Source: an uncultured Bacilli bacterium
GTDB lineage: Bacteria > Bacillota_I > Bacilli_A > RF39 > UBA660
DNA: 32,935 nt
Direction: 5' to 3'
Assembly: GCA_947586655.1 (NCBI GenBank)
Contig: CANPXR010000005.1
Coordinates: 1 to 32,935, forward strand
In this document: in pieces, positions 8,972 through 18,546 of the stretch
Layout of the letters: every line of letters begins with the position of its first letter
Position numbering within the stretch: the stretch's first letter is position 1
Translations under genes and position numbers: made by a program
Notes under the pieces: generated by a model
What the model was told of the DNA's origin: nothing
The model's database searches: none
The model's input: the letters and a program-made list of their open reading frames with translations, nothing else

Positions 8972-9652
8972 TTAATCAGCTGAACTATAAGTTAACTTTA
9001 TATCACCAAACTTAACATCAAAGTCACCATCAGCAAGATTATCATTACTCTCATCAGCTTTGTATTCAATCTTAACGACTACTTTTTCAAATGCCTTTTT
9101 ATCCAAAGCATGGCTTTTTATATCTGATTTAGTAGTAGTTAAATTTTGTAAATCATTATTCTCACCAACACTTATAGATAGTTCAATGCTATCACAAGCT
9201 TTTTTAACCAAAGCCTCAGTCGTACCTTCTTTAGCACTACATTCTTTATTTGAACTTCCATCAGTTACATTGTCAAAAGTAATTGTTTTTAAATATGCTT
9301 TATAATCCCCTTGATTTGTTACGTAAAACGTATAAGTAACAGAATCCCCTGGATCCTTAAAAGTAGCTTTTAAACCTGTTATTGAAGGTGAAGATGCACT
9401 ATCATTATTTATGGATGCACTTTGTGCAGTAGCCTGATTTACACCACTTACTTTTCCTTCTACCTCACTTGTTTGTAACGTATCTTCTGAACTAGAAAAT
9501 AATACTTTAAACCTAGATGCATCTGGGTTTACTTCTGCTGATTGGCTAATTGTTAAAGTACTAGAAAATGCAGCAAAGCCAATTGATAATCCTATTACTC
9601 CAATAACCAAAGCAATAATTGCAATAATTTTTGAACTTCTATCTTTTTCCAT
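8972..9652 (-). CDS. SipW-dependent TasA/camelysin-like secreted protein candidate
   Basis: Leader MEKDRSSKIIAIIALVIGVIGLSIGFAAFSSTLTISQSAEVNP, beta-rich ectodomain, SD AAGGAGG. Upstream of the signal peptidase gene. Confidence 0.75.
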   Translation of the reverse strand: MEKDRSSKIIAIIALVIGVIGLSIGFAAFSSTLTISQSAEVNPDASRFKVLFSSSEDTLQTSEVEGKVSGVNQATAQSASINNDSASSPSITGLKATFKDPGDSVTYTFYVTNQGDYKAYLKTITFDNVTDGSSNKECSAKEGTTEALVKKACDSIELSISVGENNDLQNLTTTKSDIKSHALDKKAFEKVVVKIEYKADESNDNLADGDFDVKFGDIKLTYSSAD

Positions 9653-9686
9653 AATACTACCTCCTTTTCAAAATTATTCCATATAA

Positions 9687-9715
9687 ATCATATCAAAATA
9701 ATGCCTATTTTACAA
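9687..9715 (-). promoter_or_regulatory. Putative sigma-A promoter of the SipW cluster
   Basis: Minus strand TTGTAA (9710-9715), 17-nt spacer, TATGAT (9687-9692). Confidence 0.6.
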
Positions 9716-9793
9716 CATCAATATACTATAAAAATGTCAGGCTTTACATTTTTACGTAATTAGTGTGTGTATATTATGTTTTTTTATTCTTTT

Positions 9794-9940
9794 TTAATAA
9801 TATTTACATGATGCTATGCATAATACCAACCATATTTGTAACTCTTTATCCCCATCAATATTAAAGCATTGTAAAAAGAATGTAAAGTTACGTTTCACTC
9901 GTAATTTTTTATATTCTTCAAATAAATTAGAGGAATCTTT
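9794..9940 (-). pseudogene. Possible transposase C-terminal relic
   Basis: Open frame without a start codon: KDSSNLFEEYKKLRVKRNFTFFLQCFNIDGDKELQIWLVLCIASCKYY*. It resembles the C-terminus of IS1182/DDE-type transposases ('FN..G...V..EW..VC.AHN..K'). Weak resemblance. Confidence 0.3.
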
Positions 9941-9976
9941 TCATCTAGAATCTAAAATAATTAAATAACGTACAAA

Positions 9977-9996
9977 AAAACCACCGTGGTGGTTTT
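9977..9996 (-). terminator. Terminator downstream of parC
   Basis: AAAACCACCGTGGTGGTTTT hairpin flanked by A/T runs. Confidence 0.75.
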
Positions 9997-10020
9997 ATAA
10001 TTATGTGATTAAATTATACC

Positions 10021-12564
10021 TTAATCAAAATTGTCTAAAAAATCATCTATTGTCATAAATTTATCATCTATTTCTTTTAATGATACCTCTTTCTTTGATT
10101 TAGATTCTTCTTTAGTAACTGGTTTAGATATTTCATTAACTAATTTTATATCATCTTTAGTTAAATTAGCTACTTCATAAACATTATCTATTTTCTTTTT
10201 AGTAATTGAAGAACCAGCGGAATATCTATCCATTATTGGTATTTCAGTAAGTTTAATTTCTTTATCATCATCACCTGCTAATAAAACTATGTTATGTTTA
10301 GCATCTCCAATAAATATTTTTATTATTTCCTGTGGATTACTTTTTACTTCTCTTAAAAGTAATAGTCCTCTTTTAGCACGAGATGTTTTTTCAAATTCTG
10401 ATAACTTAACTCGTTTACCAAGTCCCTTATGAGTAATTATGGTTATATACTCACTATTACCATCAAACACGCAAGCAGATACTACCTCATCTTCTTTTAG
10501 GTTTATCGCTTTAACTCCTGCTGTTTTTAAACCAATAGTTGGTATTTCAGATCTATCATACCATAGACCATAACCTTTTTTAGTTGCAATGAATATTTCA
10601 TTATAAGCACTCATTGAAACATCTATTACCTCATCATTATCCTTTAGTTTTATAAACGTAATTGGCTTAGAATAACGTTGTACAACGAAGTCTGATAAAA
10701 CTGACTTTTTCGTCATACCATTTTTCGTAAACGTTATTATTTCACGCTCATCAAACTTAGATATAGCCATTGCTTTTATTATTTTTTCATCTTGTGCAAT
10801 AGGAATTATGTTACTTATGTGCTTACCAAGTTCTTTCCACTTAAGTTCAGGCAAATCATGAACTGGTACATATAAATAATTACCCTTATTAGTAAATAAT
10901 AAAAGTGTATCAAGGGTATTTTGTTCAAATAACCCAATTACATAGTCATTTTCTTTAACTAAGGTATCCTCGTCTTCTTTAGCAGCGTAAGACTTTTTGG
11001 ATACTCTTTTTACGTAACCCTCATTTGTCACAACAACGATAACATCTTCTTTTGGTATCATTGCTGTTAAATCTATTTTTATTTCTGTTATTTCGTTTTT
11101 AATACTAGTTTTTCTAGGTGTTGCAAACTCTTTTTTTACTTTTCTTAATTCATCCTTCATTACCCTTTTAAGTTCTGATGAATCAGATAAAATAAGTTCG
11201 TATTCTTTTATTGCATCTTGTAAGTTTTTCATCTCGTTTTCAACGTCAGTTATGTCTGTGTTTGTTAAACGATATAGTTGTAACATCACGATTGCCGTTG
11301 CTTGCTTTTCGGTAAACGAAAACTCTTTTACTAAGTTTTCTATTGCGTCCGTTTTATTTTTAGATGCTCTTATTACCCTTATTACTTCATCTAAAATACT
11401 AATAGCCTTAATTAGACCTTCTAAGATATGATATCTTTCTTTAGCATGCTCTAGATCAAACTTAGTTCTTCTTATTAAAACTTCTTTTTTATGTTCGATA
11501 AAAGCGTCTATTATTCCAAGGATACCAACTTGTCTTGGTCTTCTTTGAACTATTGCAATCATGTTAAGACTATAAGATATTTGCATGTCTGTATTCTTAA
11601 GTAAGTAATTGGTAATTAATTCTACGTTAACGTCTTTTTTAAGTTCAATAACGATTCTAAGTTCTCCGCGAGATGTTTCATCCCTTACTTCTAAAATACC
11701 ATCTACTTTTTTATCAATTCTAATGTCGTTCATTTTTTTAACAAGACTTGCTTTGTTAACTTCATATGGTATTTCGGTAATAACGATCATTTGTTTATTT
11801 TTTTCTTTAATAACTTCATACTTAGACTTAACAATTATTTTACCCCTACCGGTTTCATAAGCATTTTTTATTTCGTTAGAACCTTCTATTACTCCTCCGG
11901 TTGGAAAATCAGGACCAGGCATAACTTCTAGGATGGAATCAAGCCTGCAATTTGGTGAATCTATCCTTTTTATGGTAGCGTCAATTACCTCACCTAGGTT
12001 ATGGGTTGGAATGTTCGTTGCGTAACCTGCTGATATACCAGTTGAACCATTTACTAAAAGGTTTGGAAAACCTGCTGGTAAAACCACTGGTTCTTTTAAC
12101 GTATCATCATAGTTAGGAGCCATTTCAACGGTGTCTTTAGTAATATCTTCTAATAGCACGTTACTTATTTTAGATAGTCTTGCCTCGGTATAACGCATTG
12201 CTGCTGGCCCATCACCATCTATTGAACCATTATTACCATGCATGTCTACGTAAGGAGTTTCCATCTTCCAATCCTGGCTCATTCTTACCATCGCATCATA
12301 TATTGAAGAATCTCCATGCGGGTGGTAATTACCCATTATTTCTCCTACCGCTTTAGCACTTTTACGGTACTTTTTATCATAGGTGTTACCACTTTTATAC
12401 ATACCATATAATATTCTTCTTTGAACTGGTTTTAACCCATCTCTTACATCGGGTAAAGCACGGTCTAAAATAATTGTTTTACAATACCTACCAAAACGTT
12501 CACCCATTATTTCTTCAAGTGAATATTCTTCTATTCTTTGTAATACATCTTTCACAAGTAGCAC
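10021..12564 (-). CDS. parC: DNA topoisomerase IV subunit A
   Basis: Full-length type IIA topoisomerase A subunit ('YHPHGDSSIYDAMVRMSQDWK', 'DMHGNNGSIDGDGPAAMRYTEARL'). No canonical GyrA box. Follows parE. A GTG start at 12555 is also possible. Confidence 0.92.
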   Translation of the reverse strand: MLLVKDVLQRIEEYSLEEIMGERFGRYCKTIILDRALPDVRDGLKPVQRRILYGMYKSGNTYDKKYRKSAKAVGEIMGNYHPHGDSSIYDAMVRMSQDWKMETPYVDMHGNNGSIDGDGPAAMRYTEARLSKISNVLLEDITKDTVEMAPNYDDTLKEPVVLPAGFPNLLVNGSTGISAGYATNIPTHNLGEVIDATIKRIDSPNCRLDSILEVMPGPDFPTGGVIEGSNEIKNAYETGRGKIIVKSKYEVIKEKNKQMIVITEIPYEVNKASLVKKMNDIRIDKKVDGILEVRDETSRGELRIVIELKKDVNVELITNYLLKNTDMQISYSLNMIAIVQRRPRQVGILGIIDAFIEHKKEVLIRRTKFDLEHAKERYHILEGLIKAISILDEVIRVIRASKNKTDAIENLVKEFSFTEKQATAIVMLQLYRLTNTDITDVENEMKNLQDAIKEYELILSDSSELKRVMKDELRKVKKEFATPRKTSIKNEITEIKIDLTAMIPKEDVIVVVTNEGYVKRVSKKSYAAKEDEDTLVKENDYVIGLFEQNTLDTLLLFTNKGNYLYVPVHDLPELKWKELGKHISNIIPIAQDEKIIKAMAISKFDEREIITFTKNGMTKKSVLSDFVVQRYSKPITFIKLKDNDEVIDVSMSAYNEIFIATKKGYGLWYDRSEIPTIGLKTAGVKAINLKEDEVVSACVFDGNSEYITIITHKGLGKRVKLSEFEKTSRAKRGLLLLREVKSNPQEIIKIFIGDAKHNIVLLAGDDDKEIKLTEIPIMDRYSAGSSITKKKIDNVYEVANLTKDDIKLVNEISKPVTKEESKSKKEVSLKEIDDKFMTIDDFLDNFD

Positions 12565-12568
12565 CTTC

Positions 12569-14479
12569 TTACTTTAACATTTCATAATTATCTTCCAAAG
12601 AAAAATCTACGTTTTCTTCTATCCATTCTTTTCTTGGTTCTACGTTATCACCCATTAAAATTGATACTCTTTTTTCGGCTAAAAAAGCATCCGTTATTTT
12701 AACTTTTATTAAGCTTCTTTTTTCTGGATCCATGGTGGTTTCCCATAACTGGGTTGCATCCATTTCTCCCAAACCTTTATACCTTTGCAAATCATCTATT
12801 TTATGCTCATTAGTTATCTGTTTTAATTCATCATCAGAATAAGCGTACACCTCATCTTTTTTACCAAAACTTACTTTATATAACGGTGGGTTTGCAATGT
12901 ATAGCTTACCAGCTTCAATTAAAGGCCTCATGTACCGATAAAAGAAGGTTACTAAAAGAACCTGGATATGACAACCATCATCATCGGCATCGGTCATTAT
13001 AATGATTTTATCATAGTTGCAATCTTCAATGTGAAAATCAGGACCCACTCCTGCTCCTATGGTGTATATTAAGGTGTTAATCTCAGCGTTTTTATAAGCC
13101 TCATCTACACTACACCTTTCGGTGTTTAAAACCTTACCACGAAGTGGTAATATTGCTTGATAACTTCTTTCCCTTCCGGTTTTTGCACTACCTCCTGCTG
13201 AGTCTCCCTCAACTATAAATAATTCGTTTTTAGTTGGGTCTTTTTTAGTAGCAGGAGCAAGCTTATCTGATATGTTCTTTTCTTTTGAGTTTTTAGTTTT
13301 TCCCTTACGGGCTTCTTCTCTTGCTTTTCTTGCGGCTTCCCTTGCGGCTTTTCCTTTTAAAGCCTTATTTATAATATCGGTTGCAATAGCTTTATTTTCT
13401 TCTAAGAAATATTGAATTTTCTCATACACGATTTGTTCAACCACCGTTTTTGCAAGAGGCGTGCCAAGTTTCCCCTTAGTTTGACCCTCAAATTGTAATA
13501 AATCTTCTGGCACTTTTAAAGATAGAATAACGGTTAAACCTTCCCTTACGTCTGAACCCTCGAAATTCTTGTCCTTAGCTTTTAGGTATCCGTTATTTTT
13601 AGCATAATCATTAAAAGCCTTAGTTAATGCACTTTTAAGTCCTACTTCGTGGGAACCCCCATCACTTGTTTTTACGTTATTAACAAATGATACGACGTTT
13701 TCGTTATAGGAATCAGTATACTGAAAAGCACATTCTACTTCTATTTTATTTTTAACGCCATCAAAACCAACCACGTTATGAATCGTTTTTTTGCCTTCGT
13801 TTAGGTACGTTACAAATTCTTCAAGTCCCTTTTCGTAGTGGTAAGAAGCTTCTTTTTCATCTTCTTCATCAATTACGTCAATGGTAAGCCCTTTAATTAA
13901 AAAGGCTGATTCTTGCATTCTTTCACATATCGTGGTGAAAGAAAAAGTAGTCGCTGAAAAAATACTATCATCTGGCATAAATCTTACCGTTGTACCAGTT
14001 CTGTTAGTTGTTCCTACCTTTTTTAAAGGTTCATCTAAGTGTCCACCATCTTTAAATGATATTTCATACTTACCACCATCACGGTTAATACTTACCCTCA
14101 TCCATTTAGATAGTGCGTTAACAACCGATGCTCCAACTCCGTGTAAACCTCCAGATACTTTGTATCCACCTTCCTGGAACTTGCCTCCAGCATGTAAAAC
14201 AGTATAAATAACCTCAGGAGTTGATTTACCTGATTCATGAAGACCTACTGGTACACCACGACCTTCATCTGAAACTGATACAGAACCATCCTTATGGATG
14301 ATTACCTTCAAATGGTTTCCGTAACCATTAATAGCTTCATCAATACCATTATCAACTATTTCCCAAACCAAATGATGTAAACCTCTTTTGTCGGTAGAAC
14401 CTATGTACATACCAGGCCTTTTTCTTACCGCCTCTAAACCCTCTAGTATTTTAATTGATGATTCATCATATTTTGGCAT
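12569..14479 (-). CDS. parE: DNA topoisomerase IV subunit B
   Basis: GHKL ATPase and TOPRIM motifs ('EAVRKRPGMYIGSTDKRGLHHLVWEIVDN', 'IVEGDSAGGSAKTGR', 'MTDADDDGCHI'). Paired with parC. Confidence 0.93.
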   Translation of the reverse strand: MPKYDESSIKILEGLEAVRKRPGMYIGSTDKRGLHHLVWEIVDNGIDEAINGYGNHLKVIIHKDGSVSVSDEGRGVPVGLHESGKSTPEVIYTVLHAGGKFQEGGYKVSGGLHGVGASVVNALSKWMRVSINRDGGKYEISFKDGGHLDEPLKKVGTTNRTGTTVRFMPDDSIFSATTFSFTTICERMQESAFLIKGLTIDVIDEEDEKEASYHYEKGLEEFVTYLNEGKKTIHNVVGFDGVKNKIEVECAFQYTDSYNENVVSFVNNVKTSDGGSHEVGLKSALTKAFNDYAKNNGYLKAKDKNFEGSDVREGLTVILSLKVPEDLLQFEGQTKGKLGTPLAKTVVEQIVYEKIQYFLEENKAIATDIINKALKGKAAREAARKAREEARKGKTKNSKEKNISDKLAPATKKDPTKNELFIVEGDSAGGSAKTGRERSYQAILPLRGKVLNTERCSVDEAYKNAEINTLIYTIGAGVGPDFHIEDCNYDKIIIMTDADDDGCHIQVLLVTFFYRYMRPLIEAGKLYIANPPLYKVSFGKKDEVYAYSDDELKQITNEHKIDDLQRYKGLGEMDATQLWETTMDPEKRSLIKVKITDAFLAEKRVSILMGDNVEPRKEWIEENVDFSLEDNYEMLK

Positions 14480-14534
14480 TTAAATCAGCTCCTTATTATT
14501 TTCTAACCTATAAAGCATTATAACATAACAACTT

Positions 14535-14564
14535 AAAAAAGTGCAAAATTCTTGACACTTTTTT
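14535..14564. terminator. Terminator between the DUF1016 gene and parE
   Basis: AAAAAAGTG...CACTTTTTT inverted repeat, usable on either strand. Confidence 0.65.
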
Positions 14565-14590
14565 ACGTATACTTAGTATTATCCAACTTA

Positions 14591-15520
14591 TTAATTTACC
14601 TTATTTAACTTATAAGTTGTTATAAAAATATCTAAATTACTTACGTACTCTAACATTAATTTGTTATTTTTTTTCGATATTATTATTCCAATTGTATTAT
14701 TATGATTATACTCTTTTAAGGTTTTATCCGTTAATTTCATATAATTAAGTGTTTGACCAATATCTTTTGCACTTACCTCATGAGTTTTTAATTCTATTAC
14801 TATAAATCTGTTTAGTTTATAATTAAATAATAACAAATCAACGTAAAAATTCTTGTTATTATACGTTATTTTATATTCACTACCTACAAACGTAAAACCA
14901 GTTCCTAATTGTAAAAATACTTGTTCTAACTCTTTTAAAATATACTTTTTTAATGCTTTTTCGCTTAATTTTTCTTCTTCATATACATTTATTATTATTG
15001 GATCAAGAAGCATATCATTTATTCTTAATATGTTATTAGAAGAGTTATCAATTACTAATTTTATATTCTTTTTATCTGCGTATTTTAATCTATTAAATGA
15101 ATCTTTTTTTATTTCGTTTATTAAACCTCTTACTGACAAATTATTTTCTATACATCTATTTATATAATAATTTCTTTCATTTTCATCATCAAACTTTAAC
15201 AAATACTTATAATGAGACCAAGTTAAATTTAATTGTTGCCACGGTGTAGCAACTTTTTTAAATAATACGTAAAATTTTCTCATTCTTGTTAAATTAGTAT
15301 AATCATAAGAAGTTCCATATTCCTTAGATAATTTTACTGACCAATCCTTAATTAAATTATCACCATATTTAGCCCTTTTTTCTCCACCCTGGGCCTTTAT
15401 AAGTAATTTCCCTATTTCATAATAAGTTTTTAAAGTATCATTATTTTCTTCTAAGTTTCTTACTTTGGTATTAATTTCTTTTATTTCTATTAGGTTTTTT
15501 ATTTCGTTATAGTAGTCCAT
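14591..15520 (-). CDS. DUF1016/YhcG-family PDDEXK nuclease-like protein
   Basis: N-terminal 'YYEIGKLLIKAQGGEKRAKYGDNLIKDWSVKLSKEYG..YDYTNLTRMRKFY' and C-terminal nuclease core 'FYVDLLLFNYKLNRFIVIELKT' with 'IGIIISK'. Confidence 0.88.
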   Translation of the reverse strand: MDYYNEIKNLIEIKEINTKVRNLEENNDTLKTYYEIGKLLIKAQGGEKRAKYGDNLIKDWSVKLSKEYGTSYDYTNLTRMRKFYVLFKKVATPWQQLNLTWSHYKYLLKFDDENERNYYINRCIENNLSVRGLINEIKKDSFNRLKYADKKNIKLVIDNSSNNILRINDMLLDPIIINVYEEEKLSEKALKKYILKELEQVFLQLGTGFTFVGSEYKITYNNKNFYVDLLLFNYKLNRFIVIELKTHEVSAKDIGQTLNYMKLTDKTLKEYNHNNTIGIIISKKNNKLMLEYVSNLDIFITTYKLNKVN

Positions 15521-15590
15521 ATAATAATTCCTTTCTTTTAAGTTGTTATTATATAAACTTTATTTAACATAAATGTCGAAATAAAAAAAG

Positions 15591-15606
15591 CAATAAACTA
15601 TTGCAC
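15591..15606 (-). terminator. Terminator overlapping the yneF stop
   Basis: GCAATA-N-TATTGC hairpin followed by a T-run on the minus strand. Confidence 0.55.
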
Positions 15607-15807
15607 TTTGTTCATTGCTTTCATTACTTGATTAACTTGTTTTTGACTAGGTGTTCTTCCCATTTGTTGCATCATTACCCTTATCATCTTTTCATTTATC
15701 GGTGGATTTTTCTTTAGGTATTTTTTCATGAACGTTTTAGCAACTAAAAATCCTATTACAAGACCAAATACAAGGCCAATTACGCACCATAAAATATTTC
15801 CCCACAT
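15598..15807 (-). CDS. yneF: YneF/UPF0154 family membrane protein
   Basis: 69 aa: N-terminal TM plus '[38 protein letters not shown]', the YneF signature. Confidence 0.9.
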   Translation of the reverse strand: MWGNILWCVIGLVFGLVIGFLVAKTFMKKYLKKNPPINEKMIRVMMQQMGRTPSQKQVNQVMKAMNKVQ

Positions 15808-15853
15808 TTATATTACCTTCCTTCCTTCTTTAATTTTACTATTATTTTATGTT

Positions 15854-16276
15854 TTATACAAGACTTTTCGTTGATACTTTACTAAGCCAAAAATAATCTT
15901 TGTTAATAAAATCACAAACAAAAACGTTACTTTCCTTTTGTAATATTTTAAAGAATTCAGTTATATTTTTATTTGTTTTAACCTTAATATAAGTATTATA
16001 AACCGTAAGCTTAGTTTTTTCTATTCCGTTATCTAGTATATGCTTATTAAGAGTTTTATAGTAGTTACTATCATAAGAATACTTCCTATATATTTCACTA
16101 TTAATTTCCGTTTTATTAAAGGCTACCGCCATTTGCTCAAACAACCTATATGATATTATGAAATCATTTTTACTAGATAAGGATATTTGCTCTAGCATTT
16201 TGTATAAATAGTAAGTCTTATTATAGTATAGTTTTGAAAAAGAATCATTAATCTTAAATAAATAATATACCCTCAT
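15854..16276 (-). CDS. sirA: SirA-like protein (sporulation inhibitor of replication, DnaA-binding family)
   Basis: Lies between tkt and yneF, as sirA (yneE) does in Bacillus. N-terminus MRVYYLFKINDSFSKLYY and C-terminus 'EFFKILQKESNVFVCDFINKDYFWLSKV' resemble SirA from memory. Start trimmed to 16276. Confidence 0.65.
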   Translation of the reverse strand: MRVYYLFKINDSFSKLYYNKTYYLYKMLEQISLSSKNDFIISYRLFEQMAVAFNKTEINSEIYRKYSYDSNYYKTLNKHILDNGIEKTKLTVYNTYIKVKTNKNITEFFKILQKESNVFVCDFINKDYFWLSKVSTKSLV

Positions 16277-16347
16277 AATTAAAAACACCTCTTTTATAGA
16301 ATATTACTAGTTCTATAAAAAAGATGTCGAAACATGGTTTTACGCAC

Positions 16348-18300
16348 TTATTTAAGCAACTTTTCAATTCTTTTATAAATCGTATCATCATCCAGCTTTA
16401 ATTTTTCTAAAACATCATTTGGTTTTCCAGAATAACCAAACTCATCAATTCCCATTATGTATTTATCATTATAAACGTACTTATGCCAGCCAAACTTAGA
16501 TGCTCTTTCGATTACAAAAGTTTTATAACCAATTGGAAGTATTTCTTCTTGGTAAGACCGAGGTTGTTCGTCAAAAAGCCTTACACAAGGCATAGAAATA
16601 ACCCTAATTTCCATTCCTTTAAGGGATAATTTTTCAGCTATATCAACCGCAAGGGATACTTCCGTTCCGGTTGCTATTATAATGGCAAATAGTTTCTTTT
16701 TTTCTTTTCTTACTATGTAAGCTCCTTTTTTTACGCTAATAGGATCCGTGGTACTTAAGTTTTTACACCTACCACGAGCAACTACTAGAGAAGATGGTTT
16801 ATCGTTATTTAATATTGTCTGCCAACAACCAATTAACTCGTTTGCATCACAAGGTCTATAAACGTAATGATTAGGAATACTTCTTAGCATCGCAAGTTGT
16901 TCTACTGGTTCATGCGTTGGACCATCTTCACCTACCATAACCGAATCGTGAGTAAATATAAAAGTACTAGGTAAATTCATTAAACTAGCCATCCTAATGG
17001 AAGGTTTTAAATAATCAGAAAATGATAAAAAAGTAGCACAAAAAGGTCTTAAACCAGATAATGCCATACCATTAATGAAGGCTCCCATAGCGTGTTCTCT
17101 TACGCCAAACCAAATGTTTTTAGCTCCATAATCTTCAGCACTAAAGTCATTAAAATTATTTAAATACGTCCTAGTACTTGAAGAAACATCAGCGCTACCC
17201 CCTAAAAACGCCGGAAAATTATCGGCGATAACATTAATTACTTTTTGATTTATGTTTCTTAGCTCATCATCGTCAAAAATAGTATCTTTAAATAATCTTG
17301 TAACGTCATACCTTTTATCTTGATTTAGGGATTCTAAAAACCTTTTTGTTTCTTCATCACAAGAATTAACGTAGGCATTATACTTAGTTTCCCATTTTTT
17401 CTTATCATGGTTTACCCGTATTTTAATAAAGGTAGCCATCTCTTTTCTTAAAGTGGTTATGTTCTTAAACAAGTCGGTATCTATTTTTAGTTTATCCTTT
17501 AATTGCCTTATGTCCTCTTTGGTAAGAACGCTACCATGTACTTTATTTGTACCTTCTAACAAAGAACCCTTACCAATGGTGGTTTTAATTTCTATGAATG
17601 ACGGTTTATCTACGATTCTTTTAGCTTTACTTATCGCCATGTCAATTAGTAAGTGATTTTCACCGTCTAAAACAACGTCAGTATGCCAGCCCATGGCTTC
17701 AAACCTTCTTAAAACGTCTTCGTTAAAACTTTTTTTGGCATCACCATCTAAAGTTACGTTGTTAGCATCATATAAAACTATTAGGTTGCCAAGTTTTAGA
17801 GTTCCCGCCAAAGAGCAAGCTTCATAGCTTATACCCTCCATTAAGTCACCTTCACTACATAACACGTAAGTTTTATAATCAATTAATCCATCAAATTTGG
17901 TTTTTAAGAATTTTTGTGAAGCAGCCATACCAGCCGCAAGCGCTACGCCCTGTCCTAATGGCCCGGTAGAAGCATCAACGCCAGGGGTTACAAAAACTTC
18001 TGGATGACCTGGGGTTTTAGAACCTATTTGTCTAAACTCCTTAAGGTCTTTTATACTTATATCAAAACCAGACATATAAAGCGTTGCGTATAAAAGCGCG
18101 GAACCATGTCCAGCGGACATTACGAACCTATCTCTGTTTATCCATTTATCATCTAATGGATCTACGTTCAAATGCTTTGAATACAAAGTATATAAAATTG
18201 GAGCCGCACCAAGGGCTATCCCAGGGTGTCCGCTTTTAGCCTTTGAAATTTGCGCTATTGATAGTGCTTTTATGGCACTTATAATTTTCTCATCATTCAT
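16348..18300 (-). CDS. tkt: Transketolase
   Basis: 'SKAKSGHPGIALGAAPILYTLY', 'GDLMEGISYEACSLAGTLKLGNLIVLYDAN', 'TFIFTHDSVMVGEDGPTHEPVEQL'. Confidence 0.95.
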   Translation of the reverse strand: MNDEKIISAIKALSIAQISKAKSGHPGIALGAAPILYTLYSKHLNVDPLDDKWINRDRFVMSAGHGSALLYATLYMSGFDISIKDLKEFRQIGSKTPGHPEVFVTPGVDASTGPLGQGVALAAGMAASQKFLKTKFDGLIDYKTYVLCSEGDLMEGISYEACSLAGTLKLGNLIVLYDANNVTLDGDAKKSFNEDVLRRFEAMGWHTDVVLDGENHLLIDMAISKAKRIVDKPSFIEIKTTIGKGSLLEGTNKVHGSVLTKEDIRQLKDKLKIDTDLFKNITTLRKEMATFIKIRVNHDKKKWETKYNAYVNSCDEETKRFLESLNQDKRYDVTRLFKDTIFDDDELRNINQKVINVIADNFPAFLGGSADVSSSTRTYLNNFNDFSAEDYGAKNIWFGVREHAMGAFINGMALSGLRPFCATFLSFSDYLKPSIRMASLMNLPSTFIFTHDSVMVGEDGPTHEPVEQLAMLRSIPNHYVYRPCDANELIGCWQTILNNDKPSSLVVARGRCKNLSTTDPISVKKGAYIVRKEKKKLFAIIIATGTEVSLAVDIAEKLSLKGMEIRVISMPCVRLFDEQPRSYQEEILPIGYKTFVIERASKFGWHKYVYNDKYIMGIDEFGYSGKPNDVLEKLKLDDDTIYKRIEKLLK

Positions 18301-18364
18301 TTAAACCCTTCCTATCCTTATAACGTATATTATAAGATAAAAAAGGATTTTTATCAATCAAATA

Positions 18365-18508
18365 CTAAGTATTTATAACGACGTTTTTTTCGGTTGAAAC
18401 CTGCTTAACATCACCTGGTTTTTCATATCCTACAATCCATATTGCGTTTATTATCGTTAAAACAACATAAATTAGCAACACTCCCTTATAATCTTTTAAT
18501 AACTTCAT
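18365..18508 (-). CDS. SOS-promoter-linked single-pass membrane microprotein (47 aa), positional counterpart of YneA: MKLLKDYKGVLLIYVVLTIINAIWIVGYEKPGDVKQVSTEKNVVINT
   Basis: Not in the ORF track. SD-like AAGGAAGTGG. Consensus-like promoter TTGACA-17-TAAGAT with a LexA-box-like site inside the spacer. Divergent from lexA. Confidence 0.75.
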   Translation of the reverse strand: MKLLKDYKGVLLIYVVLTIINAIWIVGYEKPGDVKQVSTEKNVVINT

Positions 18509-18546
18509 TATGACCACTTCCTTTTACTTTAACTCTTTACGTTTAA

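Noticed and set aside
9653-9976. Riboswitch or structured leader upstream of the SipW cluster
   Set aside because: The likely promoter (9687-9715) leaves only a short 5' UTR, and no recognisable riboswitch core was seen.
13881-14207. Plus-strand 108-aa ORF inside parE, and similar antisense ORFs inside parC, smc, tkt, comEC, comEA, ftsW, dnaE and the flippase gene
   Set aside because: Lie entirely opposite well-supported conserved genes, with low-complexity composition and no ribosome-binding context.
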